NCBI GenBank assembly: GCA_028287115.1
Contig: JAQBQF010000020.1
Span: forward strand, 1 to 64,000
Length of the DNA: 64,000 nucleotides
Direction of reading: 5' to 3'
From: Myxococcales bacterium
GTDB lineage: Bacteria; Myxococcota_A; Polyangia; Haliangiales; Haliangiaceae
Part shown: positions 49,425-57,393 of the stretch, piece by piece
Layout: every line of letters starts with the position of its first letter
Numbering within the stretch: position 1 is the stretch's first letter
Notes under the pieces: model-generated
What the model saw: only the letters and a program-made list of their open reading frames with translations
Told to the model about the DNA's origin: nothing
Databases searched by the model: none
Position numbers and translations under genes: made by a program

Positions 49425-50207
49425 CTACCGGCCGGCGGTGTGACCGGACCACGCTTCGTAGTCGGCGACCCGCTTCGATAGTAGCGCGAGATCTTCACCG
49501 GCCCCGGCGCGCTCTTCGGCGGCGACGACGAGCAGGCCCATCGCGGCTTGCAGCAAACGTCCGCCGGTGAGCGGGAGGTTTGCACCGCGCAGCGCGTACT
49601 CGCGGACTTCGGAGATCCGGAACGCGACCTGGCCGACCTGCAGGTAGTCGCCGCGCAGATAGACGACGTCGGCACCGACGAGCAGCGCGTGCTCGATGTC
49701 GCGCTTCGCGGAGGCTTCGCCTTTGCCTTCGGCCTGCGCGCGCATCCGGCGCTTCGCGTCTTCGTAGACCTCGGGCCGGGTGATCGGCGCATCCCGCGTG
49801 TAAGGCGCGAGTTGATCGGAGATGCTCTTTGCAGCCTCGGGGCCATCGGCGACGTGGAGCGCCACTTCCAGATCGCCGAGCGCGAGCAACAGATCGCGGC
49901 TGCGCGAGCGGCGGCGCGCTTCGCTGAAGCGCTCGTGCGCGAGATACGCGAGGCCGGCGCACGCGAACACGCTGCCCGGGATGATCTGGAGCGCCGCCGC
50001 CGCGACGCCCGCGGTCGCGAGACCCGAAGCGACGAGCGGCGCGGTCGGCGAGCGTCCGATCAGCTCGACGCGATCGAGCAGGCGCGCATCGAGCCGGATG
50101 ATCGGATTGCCGGGCGGTGCGATGACGAGCCACGGGGCTTCGACGCCGATGCCGCTCCGCGGCAACAGGCGCGAGCGATCGATCGTGGCGGAAGGCGAGG
50201 CTTCCAT
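49425..50207 (-). CDS. Protein of unknown function with a central hydrophobic segment
   Basis: 260 residues. The N-terminal 40 residues are polar with an APPGNPIIRLDARLLDRVEL stretch; residues about 55-90 are hydrophobic (PLVASGLATAGVAAAALQIIPGSVFACAGLAYLA) and could be one or two membrane passes. The C-terminal 150 residues are charged with a YVRGDYLQ-like patch (VYLRGDYLQVGQVAFRISEV). No family recognised. It starts 2 bases after the stop of the DUF4388 gene, so the two are co-transcribed; a joint role is inferred from that only. Confidence 0.65.
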   Translation of the reverse strand: MEASPSATIDRSRLLPRSGIGVEAPWLVIAPPGNPIIRLDARLLDRVELIGRSPTAPLVASGLATAGVAAAALQIIPGSVFACAGLAYLAHERFSEARRRSRSRDLLLALGDLEVALHVADGPEAAKSISDQLAPYTRDAPITRPEVYEDAKRRMRAQAEGKGEASAKRDIEHALLVGADVVYLRGDYLQVGQVAFRISEVREYALRGANLPLTGGRLLQAAMGLLVVAAEERAGAGEDLALLSKRVADYEAWSGHTAGR

Positions 50208-50209
50208 GA

Positions 50210-51319
50210 TTAGCCTAGCTCGATCACGCCGAGCTCGGCGAGGTGTGCGAAGGCGAGCAGAGCCTCAGCTTCCCGCATGTTCGTCGACTTGACGAGCGAG
50301 AGTAGATCCCATCGGCCATCGATCCGCGACGCGAGCTCGAGCTCGGCGGGAGACAGCTCCATGTCCTTGGCGGGCTTGCGGACGCGCTTCGGCACGCGAT
50401 GCTTCGACAGCAACATCTTCGCGACCTCGGCGACCCGCGAACGTTCGGCGGCCGTGAACGTCTTGCGGACCTCTTGATCGCTCGGATCTTGATGCAACGC
50501 CTGGGTTGCCATCGCGAGCGCTCCGGTGCGATCGCCGGCGCGGAGACGTCCGCGGGCGCCCGCCGCGAGCTCGACCGCAGAGTTCGTGCGTTCGCGTTGT
50601 CGGCGATCGATCGTCAGCCGGCCCGAGGTCACCATCTGCGCGAGCAGCTCGTAGATCGCGAAGCGCTCGCCCGAGAAGGCCGCCGCGATGTCTGCTGCCG
50701 TGTGACGATCGCCGGCCATCGCCCAGACCTTGGCGGTGTCGATCACGTCGTCGTCGCCCGGGGGCGGCGGCGCGATGCTCGGTGGAACGAAGAACATCAC
50801 GTCATCGGCACCGAGGATGCCCATGATCTCGGTCATTCGCTCGGAGCGGCGGTGCGCGACCTTCAGGCACACGTCGATCGCGAGCTGCGCGCTGACGCCG
50901 GTCCCGGAGGGTTGGGTCCGAGGCACGACATCGAACTGGCCATCCATCCAGGTCACGACATCCGTAACTGTTTCGCGGATCTTCGTGGCGAGAATTTCTA
51001 CCAGTGCAGCTTCGGTAATCAGACCCGACATGAGCAGAACTTTTCCCAGGGGCACGCCGGTCTCGGCGCGCGCTTCGAGCGCGTCTGCGAGCGCGCGCTC
51101 GAGGACCAAGCCGCTGCGCACGAGGATCACGCCGAGCTGCTCGTCTCGGCGATTGGAGCTCGCCCACACGATTGCTCCGTCCTCGATGACGAGGCTGCGC
51201 TGCAGGCCGCGGCGCTCGAACGTGATCGGTGCGGTGAGCTTTCGCCGGCCGACCCAGTCCAGCACGTCCTCCGCGGACATCGTGCTGAGTGAACCGCGCA
51301 GCGACATCGCTTTGAGCAT
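50210..51319 (-). CDS. DUF4388 (PATAN-type) domain protein
   Basis: 369 residues from ATG 51319 (51307 is an alternative). The N-terminal 100 residues are the DUF4388 fold: MSLRGSLSTMSAEDVLDWVGRRKLTAPITFER, SLVIEDGAIVWASSNRRDEQLGVILVRSG. A long helical part follows (LADALEARAETGVPLGKVLLMSGLITEAALVEILATKI, as in proteins with the GSPII_E N-terminal-like module), then a PPPPGDDD linker and a C-terminal winged-helix-like region (LELASRIDGRWDLLSLVKSTNMREAEALLAF). DUF4388 proteins abound in myxobacteria and are linked to signalling and gliding or polarity systems, without defined chemistry. Divergent from the tlpA-like gene; the two starts are only 18 bases apart. Confidence 0.8.
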   Translation of the reverse strand: MLKAMSLRGSLSTMSAEDVLDWVGRRKLTAPITFERRGLQRSLVIEDGAIVWASSNRRDEQLGVILVRSGLVLERALADALEARAETGVPLGKVLLMSGLITEAALVEILATKIRETVTDVVTWMDGQFDVVPRTQPSGTGVSAQLAIDVCLKVAHRRSERMTEIMGILGADDVMFFVPPSIAPPPPGDDDVIDTAKVWAMAGDRHTAADIAAAFSGERFAIYELLAQMVTSGRLTIDRRQRERTNSAVELAAGARGRLRAGDRTGALAMATQALHQDPSDQEVRKTFTAAERSRVAEVAKMLLSKHRVPKRVRKPAKDMELSPAELELASRIDGRWDLLSLVKSTNMREAEALLAFAHLAELGVIELG

Positions 51320-51337
51320 AGCGGAAGTTCGGCTACG

Positions 51338-52087
51338 ATGATCGAGATGCCCGACGCTAAGCAGCCAGCTGGTGTCTTCCTCGACGCTCGCGTGCTCCTC
51401 TGCGGCGGGGCACTCGGGACGATCGGCCTCTTCGTGCTCGTGGCATTCCTCTGGATGGTGCCCAAAGCGCACGAGCGCGAGACCTCGGCGGCGTGCGCCG
51501 GCCTGCGGTCGTCACCGCCTAATCCTGCGCTGTGCCCGGCCGGCGGTGATTGCAGATTCCCGCTCGCCGCACCTGACTTTACCGCGCTCGATCACAATGG
51601 GAAGCCGGTTCATCTCTCCGACTTCCGCGGCAAGGTCGTCCTGCTCAACTTCTGGGCCTCGTGGTGCGGTGTGTGCAAGACCGAGAAGCCGCAGCTCAAC
51701 GCGATGGCCGATGATCTCGCGAGCAAGGACTTCGTCGTGATCGCGCTCGCCTCGGATCGCACCTGGACCGACGTGCTGCTCGCGCTGGTCGATGCACTCG
51801 CATCGAATGTCGCGACCGCTGAAGGCGCAGGGAAGGACGCCACCATGAAGGACGCGCTCGCCGCGTACCGGCAAGCCCTGCCGTCGGGCGTACCGTTCGA
51901 CGTGTATCTCGATCGCCCGGCGGGCGACGACAACATCGGCCAGATCGCCGCCTCGTGGGGAATCAAGGCCGTACCGGAGTCCGCGCTGATCGACCGGCGC
52001 GGCAACATCCGCGCGTACTTCGTGAACAAACGCGATTGGAAGTCGCCCGTCGCGGAGACGTGCCTGCGATCCGTGATAGACGAGTAG
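51338..52087 (+). CDS. TlpA/ResA-like membrane-anchored thioredoxin
   Basis: 249 residues. N-terminal membrane anchor near residues 20-42 (VLLCGGALGTIGLFVLVAFLWMV), then a periplasmic thioredoxin fold with active site FWASWCGVCKTEKPQLN near 107-122 (CxxC = CGVC) and the cis-proline region AVPESALIDRRGNI. Two extra cysteines (AACAGLRSSPPNPALC) and a CRFPLA pair precede the fold. An insert of about 30 residues (ALASNVATAEGAGKDATMKDALAAY) occurs between strand 3 and helix 3. Role: disulfide reduction or thiol exchange outside the cytoplasm, for example cytochrome c maturation. First gene of a tight operon with a REC protein and a CobW-type GTPase. Confidence 0.88.
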   Translation: MIEMPDAKQPAGVFLDARVLLCGGALGTIGLFVLVAFLWMVPKAHERETSAACAGLRSSPPNPALCPAGGDCRFPLAAPDFTALDHNGKPVHLSDFRGKVVLLNFWASWCGVCKTEKPQLNAMADDLASKDFVVIALASDRTWTDVLLALVDALASNVATAEGAGKDATMKDALAAYRQALPSGVPFDVYLDRPAGDDNIGQIAASWGIKAVPESALIDRRGNIRAYFVNKRDWKSPVAETCLRSVIDE

Positions 52088-52089
52088 AC

Positions 52090-52458
52090 ATGGCGCGTGT
52101 GCTTGTCATCGACGACGAGCCGGATGTCGTGCGGCTGATCTTGAAGGTGCTGTCCGGACGCGGGCACATCGTGCAAGTCGCACGTGACGGCGCGAGCGCG
52201 CTCGCTCGCGTCAAGCACGAGCCACCGGACGTGATCCTGCTCGACAGCGATCTACCGAAGATCGACGGCGCTGAAGTCTGCCGGCGCCTCAAGACCGACA
52301 CGACGACCGCGGATATTCCGATCGTGATGATGACGTCGGCGTACATCGATATCTACGACGTCGGCGCCGACGGCGGACCGGATGCATTCGTCGTGAGGCC
52401 GTTCGTCCGCGAAGTCCTCGCGAACGTCGTCGAGCGCGCCCTGTTCAAGCGACCGTGA
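52090..52458 (+). CDS. Single-domain response regulator (REC) with Lys to Arg substitution
   Basis: 122 residues from ATG 52090, 2 bases after the thioredoxin stop. REC fold: acidic pair VLVIDDEPD, phosphoacceptor aspartate VILLDSDLPKIDG near residue 53, and Thr/Ser position IVMMTS. The lysine conserved after strand 5 (usually KPF) is arginine here (FVVRPFV). No output domain. Such stand-alone receivers act through protein contact or phosphate relay. It is encoded between a periplasmic thioredoxin and a CobW GTPase, with no kinase adjacent, so its input is unknown; signalling may not depend on normal phosphorylation. Confidence 0.9.
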   Translation: MARVLVIDDEPDVVRLILKVLSGRGHIVQVARDGASALARVKHEPPDVILLDSDLPKIDGAEVCRRLKTDTTTADIPIVMMTSAYIDIYDVGADGGPDAFVVRPFVREVLANVVERALFKRP

Positions 52459-53450
52459 GCGACAAGGTTCCTTTCACGATCCTGACCGGCTGGCTCGGCG
52501 CCGGGAAGACGACGGCGCTCAATCGCATGCTCGCGGCGCCGCACGGCCGCAAGATCGCGGTGCTCGTCAACGAGCTCGGTCGAATCTCGATCGATACGCA
52601 GCTGATCGTCGGGCGTGGTGGCGACGTGCTCGAGCTCGCGGGCGGCTGCGTGTGCTGCAAGGTCGACATCAAGAGCGACCTGTGGGACGGGATCGCCGAG
52701 GTCGTCGCGCGCGCGAATCCCGATCACGTCGTGCTCGAGACGACCGGCATCGCGGAGCCGGCGGCGATCCTCGAGAACTTGCACCGCGTTCCCGACAGCA
52801 AACGGATCGGCGGCACGACCGAGACCAATATCCGCGATCGGATTCACCCGGCCGGCGTGATCTGCGTGATCGATGCGGAGACCGGGGCCAGCGCGGTCGC
52901 CCTACGAGAAGAGGCGAGGGCGCAGGCGCAGACCGCCGATCGCGTGCTGTTGGCGAAACTGGAAGTGGCGTCCGCTGATGCCGTGCGGCGCACCCACGCG
53001 CTACTCGATGACATCGCGCCGGCCGCCGAGCGCGCGGGATTTCCGACCGGCGAGGCCGGCGCACTGGCGATGACAGATTGGGTGCTCGAGCAACGCAAGC
53101 TCCGCGCGTGGACGACGCGGCCGCATGTTCACGATCACGCGCACGGCGCACATCATCACGCGGGACAGATCGTCGCGGTATCGTTTGCCGACGACGCGCC
53201 GCTCGTCGGCGACCGCGTGCTCGCGGTGCTCGAGTCGCTCGGTGCGCGCCTCGTGCGCGCCAAAGGCTTCGTCAACCTCACCGGTGACGATCGGCGCGGC
53301 TTCGTCGAACGCGCGGGCATTCGAACCGAGCTCACGTATCGCGAGCCGTGGGGCGAGGCACCGCGGCGCAGCGAGCTCGTGCTGATCGGCGACGACCTCG
53401 ACGAGGCCGCGGTGCGGCGCGCGTTATGGGCGTGCCGCGCGGGCACCTAG
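52455..53450 (+). CDS. CobW/COG0523 family metal-chaperone GTPase
   Basis: 331 residues from GTG 52455, overlapping the REC stop by 4 bases. Walker A TGWLGAGKTTALNRML, the NELG switch, and the family metal motif GGCVCCK (CxCC) near residue 64; then VVLETTGIAEPAAILENL. A His-rich loop (VHDHAHGAHHHAG, about 225-238) precedes the CobW C-terminal domain (GARLVRAKGFVNLTGDDRRGFVERAG). Role: GTP-driven delivery of zinc, cobalt or another transition metal to client proteins. The cognate client is not obvious here. An in-frame His-rich frame follows after the TAG stop. Confidence 0.92.
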   Translation: MSDKVPFTILTGWLGAGKTTALNRMLAAPHGRKIAVLVNELGRISIDTQLIVGRGGDVLELAGGCVCCKVDIKSDLWDGIAEVVARANPDHVVLETTGIAEPAAILENLHRVPDSKRIGGTTETNIRDRIHPAGVICVIDAETGASAVALREEARAQAQTADRVLLAKLEVASADAVRRTHALLDDIAPAAERAGFPTGEAGALAMTDWVLEQRKLRAWTTRPHVHDHAHGAHHHAGQIVAVSFADDAPLVGDRVLAVLESLGARLVRAKGFVNLTGDDRRGFVERAGIRTELTYREPWGEAPRRSELVLIGDDLDEAAVRRALWACRAGT

Positions 53451-53460
53451 CGCCAGCGAA

Positions 53461-53512
<52 letters not shown>

Positions 53513-53549
53513 CACAACACCGGCGTCCTGTTGTTCGATATCACCGTCC

Positions 53550-53663
53550 ATGGGCCACGGACACGATCATCCTCTCCATGGTGACCACGCTCATCGAGAT
53601 TCGGCGAGTGAGGTTGACGAGTACGAGTACGAGCACGAGTACGACTTAGATCGCGTTCGCTAA
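53550..53663 (+). CDS. Possible 37-residue His-rich micropeptide downstream of the CobW gene
   Basis: ATG 53550 opens a 37-residue frame with seven histidines (MGHGHDHPLHGDHAH at the start) followed by an acidic Glu/Tyr stretch (DEYEYEHEYD) encoded by the hexamer repeat, ending four bases into the convergent gene's stop region. It is in the same frame as the CobW gene, separated by the TAG at 53448-53450. His/Asp clusters of this sort bind zinc or nickel and would suit a CobW partner. No ribosome binding site is visible and the tail comes from a repeat, so it may be coincidence. Confidence 0.35.
   Translation: MGHGHDHPLHGDHAHRDSASEVDEYEYEHEYDLDRVR
53617..53645. repeat. Right arm of inverted hexamer array, copy 2
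   Basis: ACGAGT, ACGAGT, ACGAGC, ACGAGT, ACGAC in series, complementary to the left arm at 53465-53512 with a few G/A-type mismatches. It lies 14 bases before the stop codon of the convergent transglutaminase-like gene. The same hexamer series is at 32162-32190. Confidence 0.85.
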
Positions 53664-54931
53664 TTCCACGCGGCGGTCCGGACCTGGGTCAATGCGGCTT
53701 CGCCCGCGACGAGGCCGGCATCATCGGCTTCGTGCACGGCGAGCCCGATCAAGTCGCCGCCGGCGGGCGCCGCACCAAATGCGGCATCGACGGCGATCCA
53801 CGCGTGACCGGTCCAGCTCACCGCCCAGCGATGGCGGACGAGGCGGTCGCCGTCGACGCGAAGGCCGGTGACGACGCGGGTCGGAATGCCGAGGCTCGTC
53901 GCGAGTGCCGCGTACGCGAGCGCGAACGTCGTGCAGTCGCCGGCAGTCGCGGCCGTCGCATCGCGTGCCGAGGCGAGTGGCGCCCCGAGGCTCGGCGCGA
54001 TCCGGCCACGCACGCTCGCCATGATCGCGGTGATGTCACGTCGCCGGTCGACGCCCCGCGGGCCTTCGGGCAGATCGCCCGGTATCGCGGCGCCGAGCTC
54101 GACCTCGACCCCGCTCGTCGCGAGCCGCGTGCTCTGACCGGGGACCGCCGGAAGCGCGATGTCGCCTTCGAGGAGCAGCCGGTGACCACGCAGTCCGTTC
54201 ATACGGGGCCCGAGCCCATTCCCGTTCGGGGATTCGGCGGCGGCTTCGATCGGGATCGCGGTCGCCGAGATCAGATCGACAAGCGGAAACAGCTGCGAGG
54301 CTTGCTCGGGGGTCGCGCGAATCGCGATCACGCCTTCGCCATCGACCACGCGTGCCGGCAAGCCATCACGATCGAGATCGATCGTCGCTTCGACGAGGGG
54401 TCCGCTCTCGAGCGCGAGTCGCGCGACCAGACGACCGGGCGCGACCGGCTCGATCCGGCCCGTTCCGACGACGAAGCCACGCGCGGGCAGGAACACGCTG
54501 CCGGAAAACCCGCCATCGCGCCGCACGAGCAGGGGCACGAGCTCCGCGGGGACCGTCGTTCCCGGCAGCGAGCCACCCGTCGAGAGCTGCCAGTGATCGC
54601 GGTCGCGACGAGCTTCGGCGGTCCGCACGTCGGCGGAGCGTTCGGTCCAACCGACACGATGCGCGCTGAGGGCCGCGTCTGCTTCGATCTCGATCGTCGT
54701 CGCGAGATCGACGACCGCGTCACCTCGGAGAAACCGCATCGCCTCGGCGCGGCGCAAGCGCAAGCCGTCACGCGACCACGTTTCGGTCTCGGTCGCGGTC
54801 CCGACGCGCGCGCCTCCGAGCCAGATCGTGAAGTGCCGGACCTGATCTGGCGGGAGCTCCGCCGGAACATCCGGAGGCAGCACGCGCGGCTGCGCACAGG
54901 CGACGAGCAGACCAAACCACGCAAATCGCAC
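53660..54931 (-). CDS. Transglutaminase-like lipoprotein
   Basis: 423 residues with lipoprotein signal RFAWFGLLVACAQP (cysteine at about residue 12). The N-terminal 300 residues are beta-rich with no recognised domain (FTIWLGGARVGTATETE, DLDRDGLPARVVDGEGV). Near 325-395 is a transglutaminase-core papain-like triad: GDCTTFALAYAALATSLGIPTRVVTGLRV (Cys), then RHRWAVSWTGHAWIAVDAAFG (His, Asp). Such bacterial proteins act as cysteine proteases or amidases outside the cytoplasm, for example in peptidoglycan or surface-protein processing; the substrate here is unknown. Divergent from the SDR gene with only 5 bases between starts. Confidence 0.8.
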   Translation of the reverse strand: MRFAWFGLLVACAQPRVLPPDVPAELPPDQVRHFTIWLGGARVGTATETETWSRDGLRLRRAEAMRFLRGDAVVDLATTIEIEADAALSAHRVGWTERSADVRTAEARRDRDHWQLSTGGSLPGTTVPAELVPLLVRRDGGFSGSVFLPARGFVVGTGRIEPVAPGRLVARLALESGPLVEATIDLDRDGLPARVVDGEGVIAIRATPEQASQLFPLVDLISATAIPIEAAAESPNGNGLGPRMNGLRGHRLLLEGDIALPAVPGQSTRLATSGVEVELGAAIPGDLPEGPRGVDRRRDITAIMASVRGRIAPSLGAPLASARDATAATAGDCTTFALAYAALATSLGIPTRVVTGLRVDGDRLVRHRWAVSWTGHAWIAVDAAFGAAPAGGDLIGLAVHEADDAGLVAGEAALTQVRTAAWN

Positions 54932-54936
54932 GAAAA

Positions 54937-55836
54937 ATGATCGTAGCCAAGATCGCTACTCGATCGCAAAATCGGCGCGTGCCGCCCTGGGTCATCGTCG
55001 GTTGCGGGTACGTCGGTAGCGCCCTCGCGTACCGGCTCGAAGCCGCGCATCACCGCGTGATCGCGACGCGGCGGCCTACGGCCGACGGGGACCCCTACCG
55101 GATACCGCCGGCGAGCACGGCCGGCGGAACAGCGGTGGTCGCGGTCGAGCTCGGTGACCCGAAGACGCTCACCGGCGTGATCCCTGCCGGCGCGATCGTC
55201 GTGTGCTGCGCGCCGCCGGGGCCGGACCCCCAGGGCGAGACGACGGCGCTGGTCGACGCTGCACGAACTGCGCGCCGGCTGATCTATATCTCGTCCACCG
55301 GCGTCTATCCGCCCGCGGGCGGCGACTGGGTCGACGAGACGTGGCCGGTTCATCCCGCGACGGCCGCCGGGCGCGCGCGTGAGGTCGCAGAAACCGTGAT
55401 CGCGACCGCGCCGATCTCGAACATCGTGCTGCGAGTGGCCGGGATTCACGGTTCGGGTCGCGGGCTCGTCGATCGAATTCGCTCGGGCACGTACCGGATC
55501 ATCGGCGATGGCCGATCGCATGTCAGCCGGATCCACATCGACGATCTCGTCGAGGCCATCGTCCGTGCCGGAGCTTCATCGGTCACCGGCGCGGTCAACA
55601 TCGCCGACGATGATCCCGAGCAGATCGGTGTCGTCGCCGATGCGATCGCGAGCAAGCTCGGCCTGCCATCACCGCCGCGCGTGTCCGCCGACTCCGTCGA
55701 TCCCGAGGTCGCGGGCATGCTCACGGCGAATCGTCGGATCGCGAATCGCCGGATGAAGCAGGAGCTCGGTGTCGTGTTGCGCTATCCGAGCTGGCGGACC
55801 ATCTACGACGCGCTCACGCCGCGCGCCGGCGCGTGA
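54937..55836 (+). CDS. Atypical NAD(P)-dependent epimerase/dehydratase (SDR superfamily)
   Basis: 299 residues. Rossmann motif IVGCGYVGSALAYRLEAAHHRVIATRRP near 19-46, the later RLIYISSTGVYPPAGGDWVDE with the SDR strand-5 serine/tyrosine region, and IHIDDLVEAIVRA near 185 (NAD-dependent epimerase pattern). The normal YxxxK catalytic pair is not evident, which fits the YeeZ-like 'atypical' group of unknown substrate. Cytoplasmic. The 3' end overlaps the convergent MYXO-CTERM-like gene by 23 bases. Confidence 0.85.
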   Translation: MIVAKIATRSQNRRVPPWVIVGCGYVGSALAYRLEAAHHRVIATRRPTADGDPYRIPPASTAGGTAVVAVELGDPKTLTGVIPAGAIVVCCAPPGPDPQGETTALVDAARTARRLIYISSTGVYPPAGGDWVDETWPVHPATAAGRAREVAETVIATAPISNIVLRVAGIHGSGRGLVDRIRSGTYRIIGDGRSHVSRIHIDDLVEAIVRAGASSVTGAVNIADDDPEQIGVVADAIASKLGLPSPPRVSADSVDPEVAGMLTANRRIANRRMKQELGVVLRYPSWRTIYDALTPRAGA

Positions 55837-57178
55837 GTAACAGCGCGAGGACGAGCGTCAGCACGACCATCGTCGGCGCTCCATCGCTCGCGTCGCAACA
55901 TCCCGATTTCTTCGACGCGACGGGCGGCGCCGCAGCATCCGCCGGCGGATCCGGCGCGATGCCGCATGACGGACCGGTCGCGCCAAACTGGGCTCTCAAG
56001 TTTGCCCATTGCGCCTGATCGCACATGTCGTACTCGGGTGTTCCCGCCGGGCACTGCATGGGCCCGGCGAGCTCGACGAACCGCCAGACCTTCTGCCACG
56101 ACGCGCCGCCGTCGGCGGATCTCGCGACCGCCTTGAAGTCTGGATCCCAGTTCGCGCCACAGCCGAAGAGAGCGCCGTCATCACGTTGGCCGAGACACGC
56201 GAGCTGCGGCTGGGCGCCCATCGCAGAAAACGAGACGCCTCCGTCGGTGGAACGAAACGATCCGCCGGTCTGGGTCGCGACCAGCACCTGCGTCGCATCG
56301 AGCACGACGACATCGCGGATCGCATCGGTCGTCGCGAGCACTTCGGTCAGCGTCATCCCACCATCGGTCGATCGATACAGCCGATCGCCCATCGGCGGAT
56401 TCGCCTGGATCGATCGCACGTAGACGATGTTCGGTTGCTTCGGATCGACGGCCACCGCGAGCAGCGTCGGCATCGAGCCGTACTGGACACCGGCGAGCGG
56501 CGACTCGAGCCAATGTGCGCCGTCATCATCGCTGCGAAACAGGTGCGCGGTCGGCTGCATCTGGCCGCCGTCGGGCAGCGCACCGGCGACCTGATAACCC
56601 GTGATGTAGACGCGCTGCGCGTTCGACGGTGCGACCTTGACGCTCTTCCACCACACCGTTGGCGACAGCATGCCGCGCGAGCTGAACGTGACGCCGTTGT
56701 CGGTCGATACGAACACGTCGTTGGCGCGCGCGCTCTCGGCGGTGCCGACCCAGACCTCGCCGGTCGGGCCGATGTCGAGCGCGTCGATCCAGAAGTCGAT
56801 GCGATTCGGATCGTTCGCCGGCAGCTGCGCGGTCGCGGTCACGAAGCTGCAGCCGCCGTCCCGGCTGATCCGCAAGCCGTTGAACGTCGTTGCGAAGATC
56901 GTTCCATCCGTCGCGATCGCGTACTTCGGATCGAAGGGTCCGCCGTAGCCGATGTTCGTCTCGCAGATCCAGTTGAACGTGCAGCCGTCGTCGTGACTGA
57001 TCAGCAGGCCGAACGTGGTCGAGACGTACAGCGAATGCGAATCGCCGGGACGGAAGTGCACTCCATCCGTCAGCGGAGGCCGCCCGTTCGCGTGAGCCGT
57101 CCCGGCGGCGAGCAGCATCGCGAGGGCAAAGCGCGTTCTCCTGGCTCGCCGGCGTTCGCGCTCCATGGTGGGCCGCAT
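55814..57178 (-). CDS. Exported BNR/sialidase-like repeat protein with MYXO-CTERM-like C-terminus
   Basis: 454 residues from ATG 57178 (57166 also possible). Signal peptide RRTRFALAMLLAAGTAHANG. The body is a propeller built of Asp-box-like repeats (VSTTFGLLISHDDGCTF, RISRDGGCSF, VSTDNGVTFSS, RSDDDGAHWLESP, RSTDGGMTL, RSTDGGVSFSA, RSADGGASWQKVW), as in sialidase/VPS10-like glycan-binding propellers. The C-terminus is SGCCDASDGAPT followed by VVLTLVLALLL and TRRRAA: cysteine motif, membrane segment and Arg cluster, the layout of the MYXO-CTERM surface-sorting signal. Likely a cell-surface protein processed at the cysteine. Substrate unknown. Confidence 0.8.
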   Translation of the reverse strand: MRPTMERERRRARRTRFALAMLLAAGTAHANGRPPLTDGVHFRPGDSHSLYVSTTFGLLISHDDGCTFNWICETNIGYGGPFDPKYAIATDGTIFATTFNGLRISRDGGCSFVTATAQLPANDPNRIDFWIDALDIGPTGEVWVGTAESARANDVFVSTDNGVTFSSRGMLSPTVWWKSVKVAPSNAQRVYITGYQVAGALPDGGQMQPTAHLFRSDDDGAHWLESPLAGVQYGSMPTLLAVAVDPKQPNIVYVRSIQANPPMGDRLYRSTDGGMTLTEVLATTDAIRDVVVLDATQVLVATQTGGSFRSTDGGVSFSAMGAQPQLACLGQRDDGALFGCGANWDPDFKAVARSADGGASWQKVWRFVELAGPMQCPAGTPEYDMCDQAQWANLRAQFGATGPSCGIAPDPPADAAAPPVASKKSGCCDASDGAPTMVVLTLVLALLLTRRRAA

Positions 57179-57393
57179 CGGCCGACTATAGACCGGTGGC
57201 CGGGGCGATTCGCGGGAATCCACGCAACCCTGCGTGCGCGCTGGCGCACGGGGAATGGAGATCTCAGCCAACCAAAGTCACCGGCGCACGGTCCAAGAGG
57301 ATTGCCACGAGTTTTTCGACACGTTGGGGGCGTGATGCCGCCCTTTGACCTTGGACGGTTTTGTGGCCTCGTGTTAACCCAACATAAGGCAAC

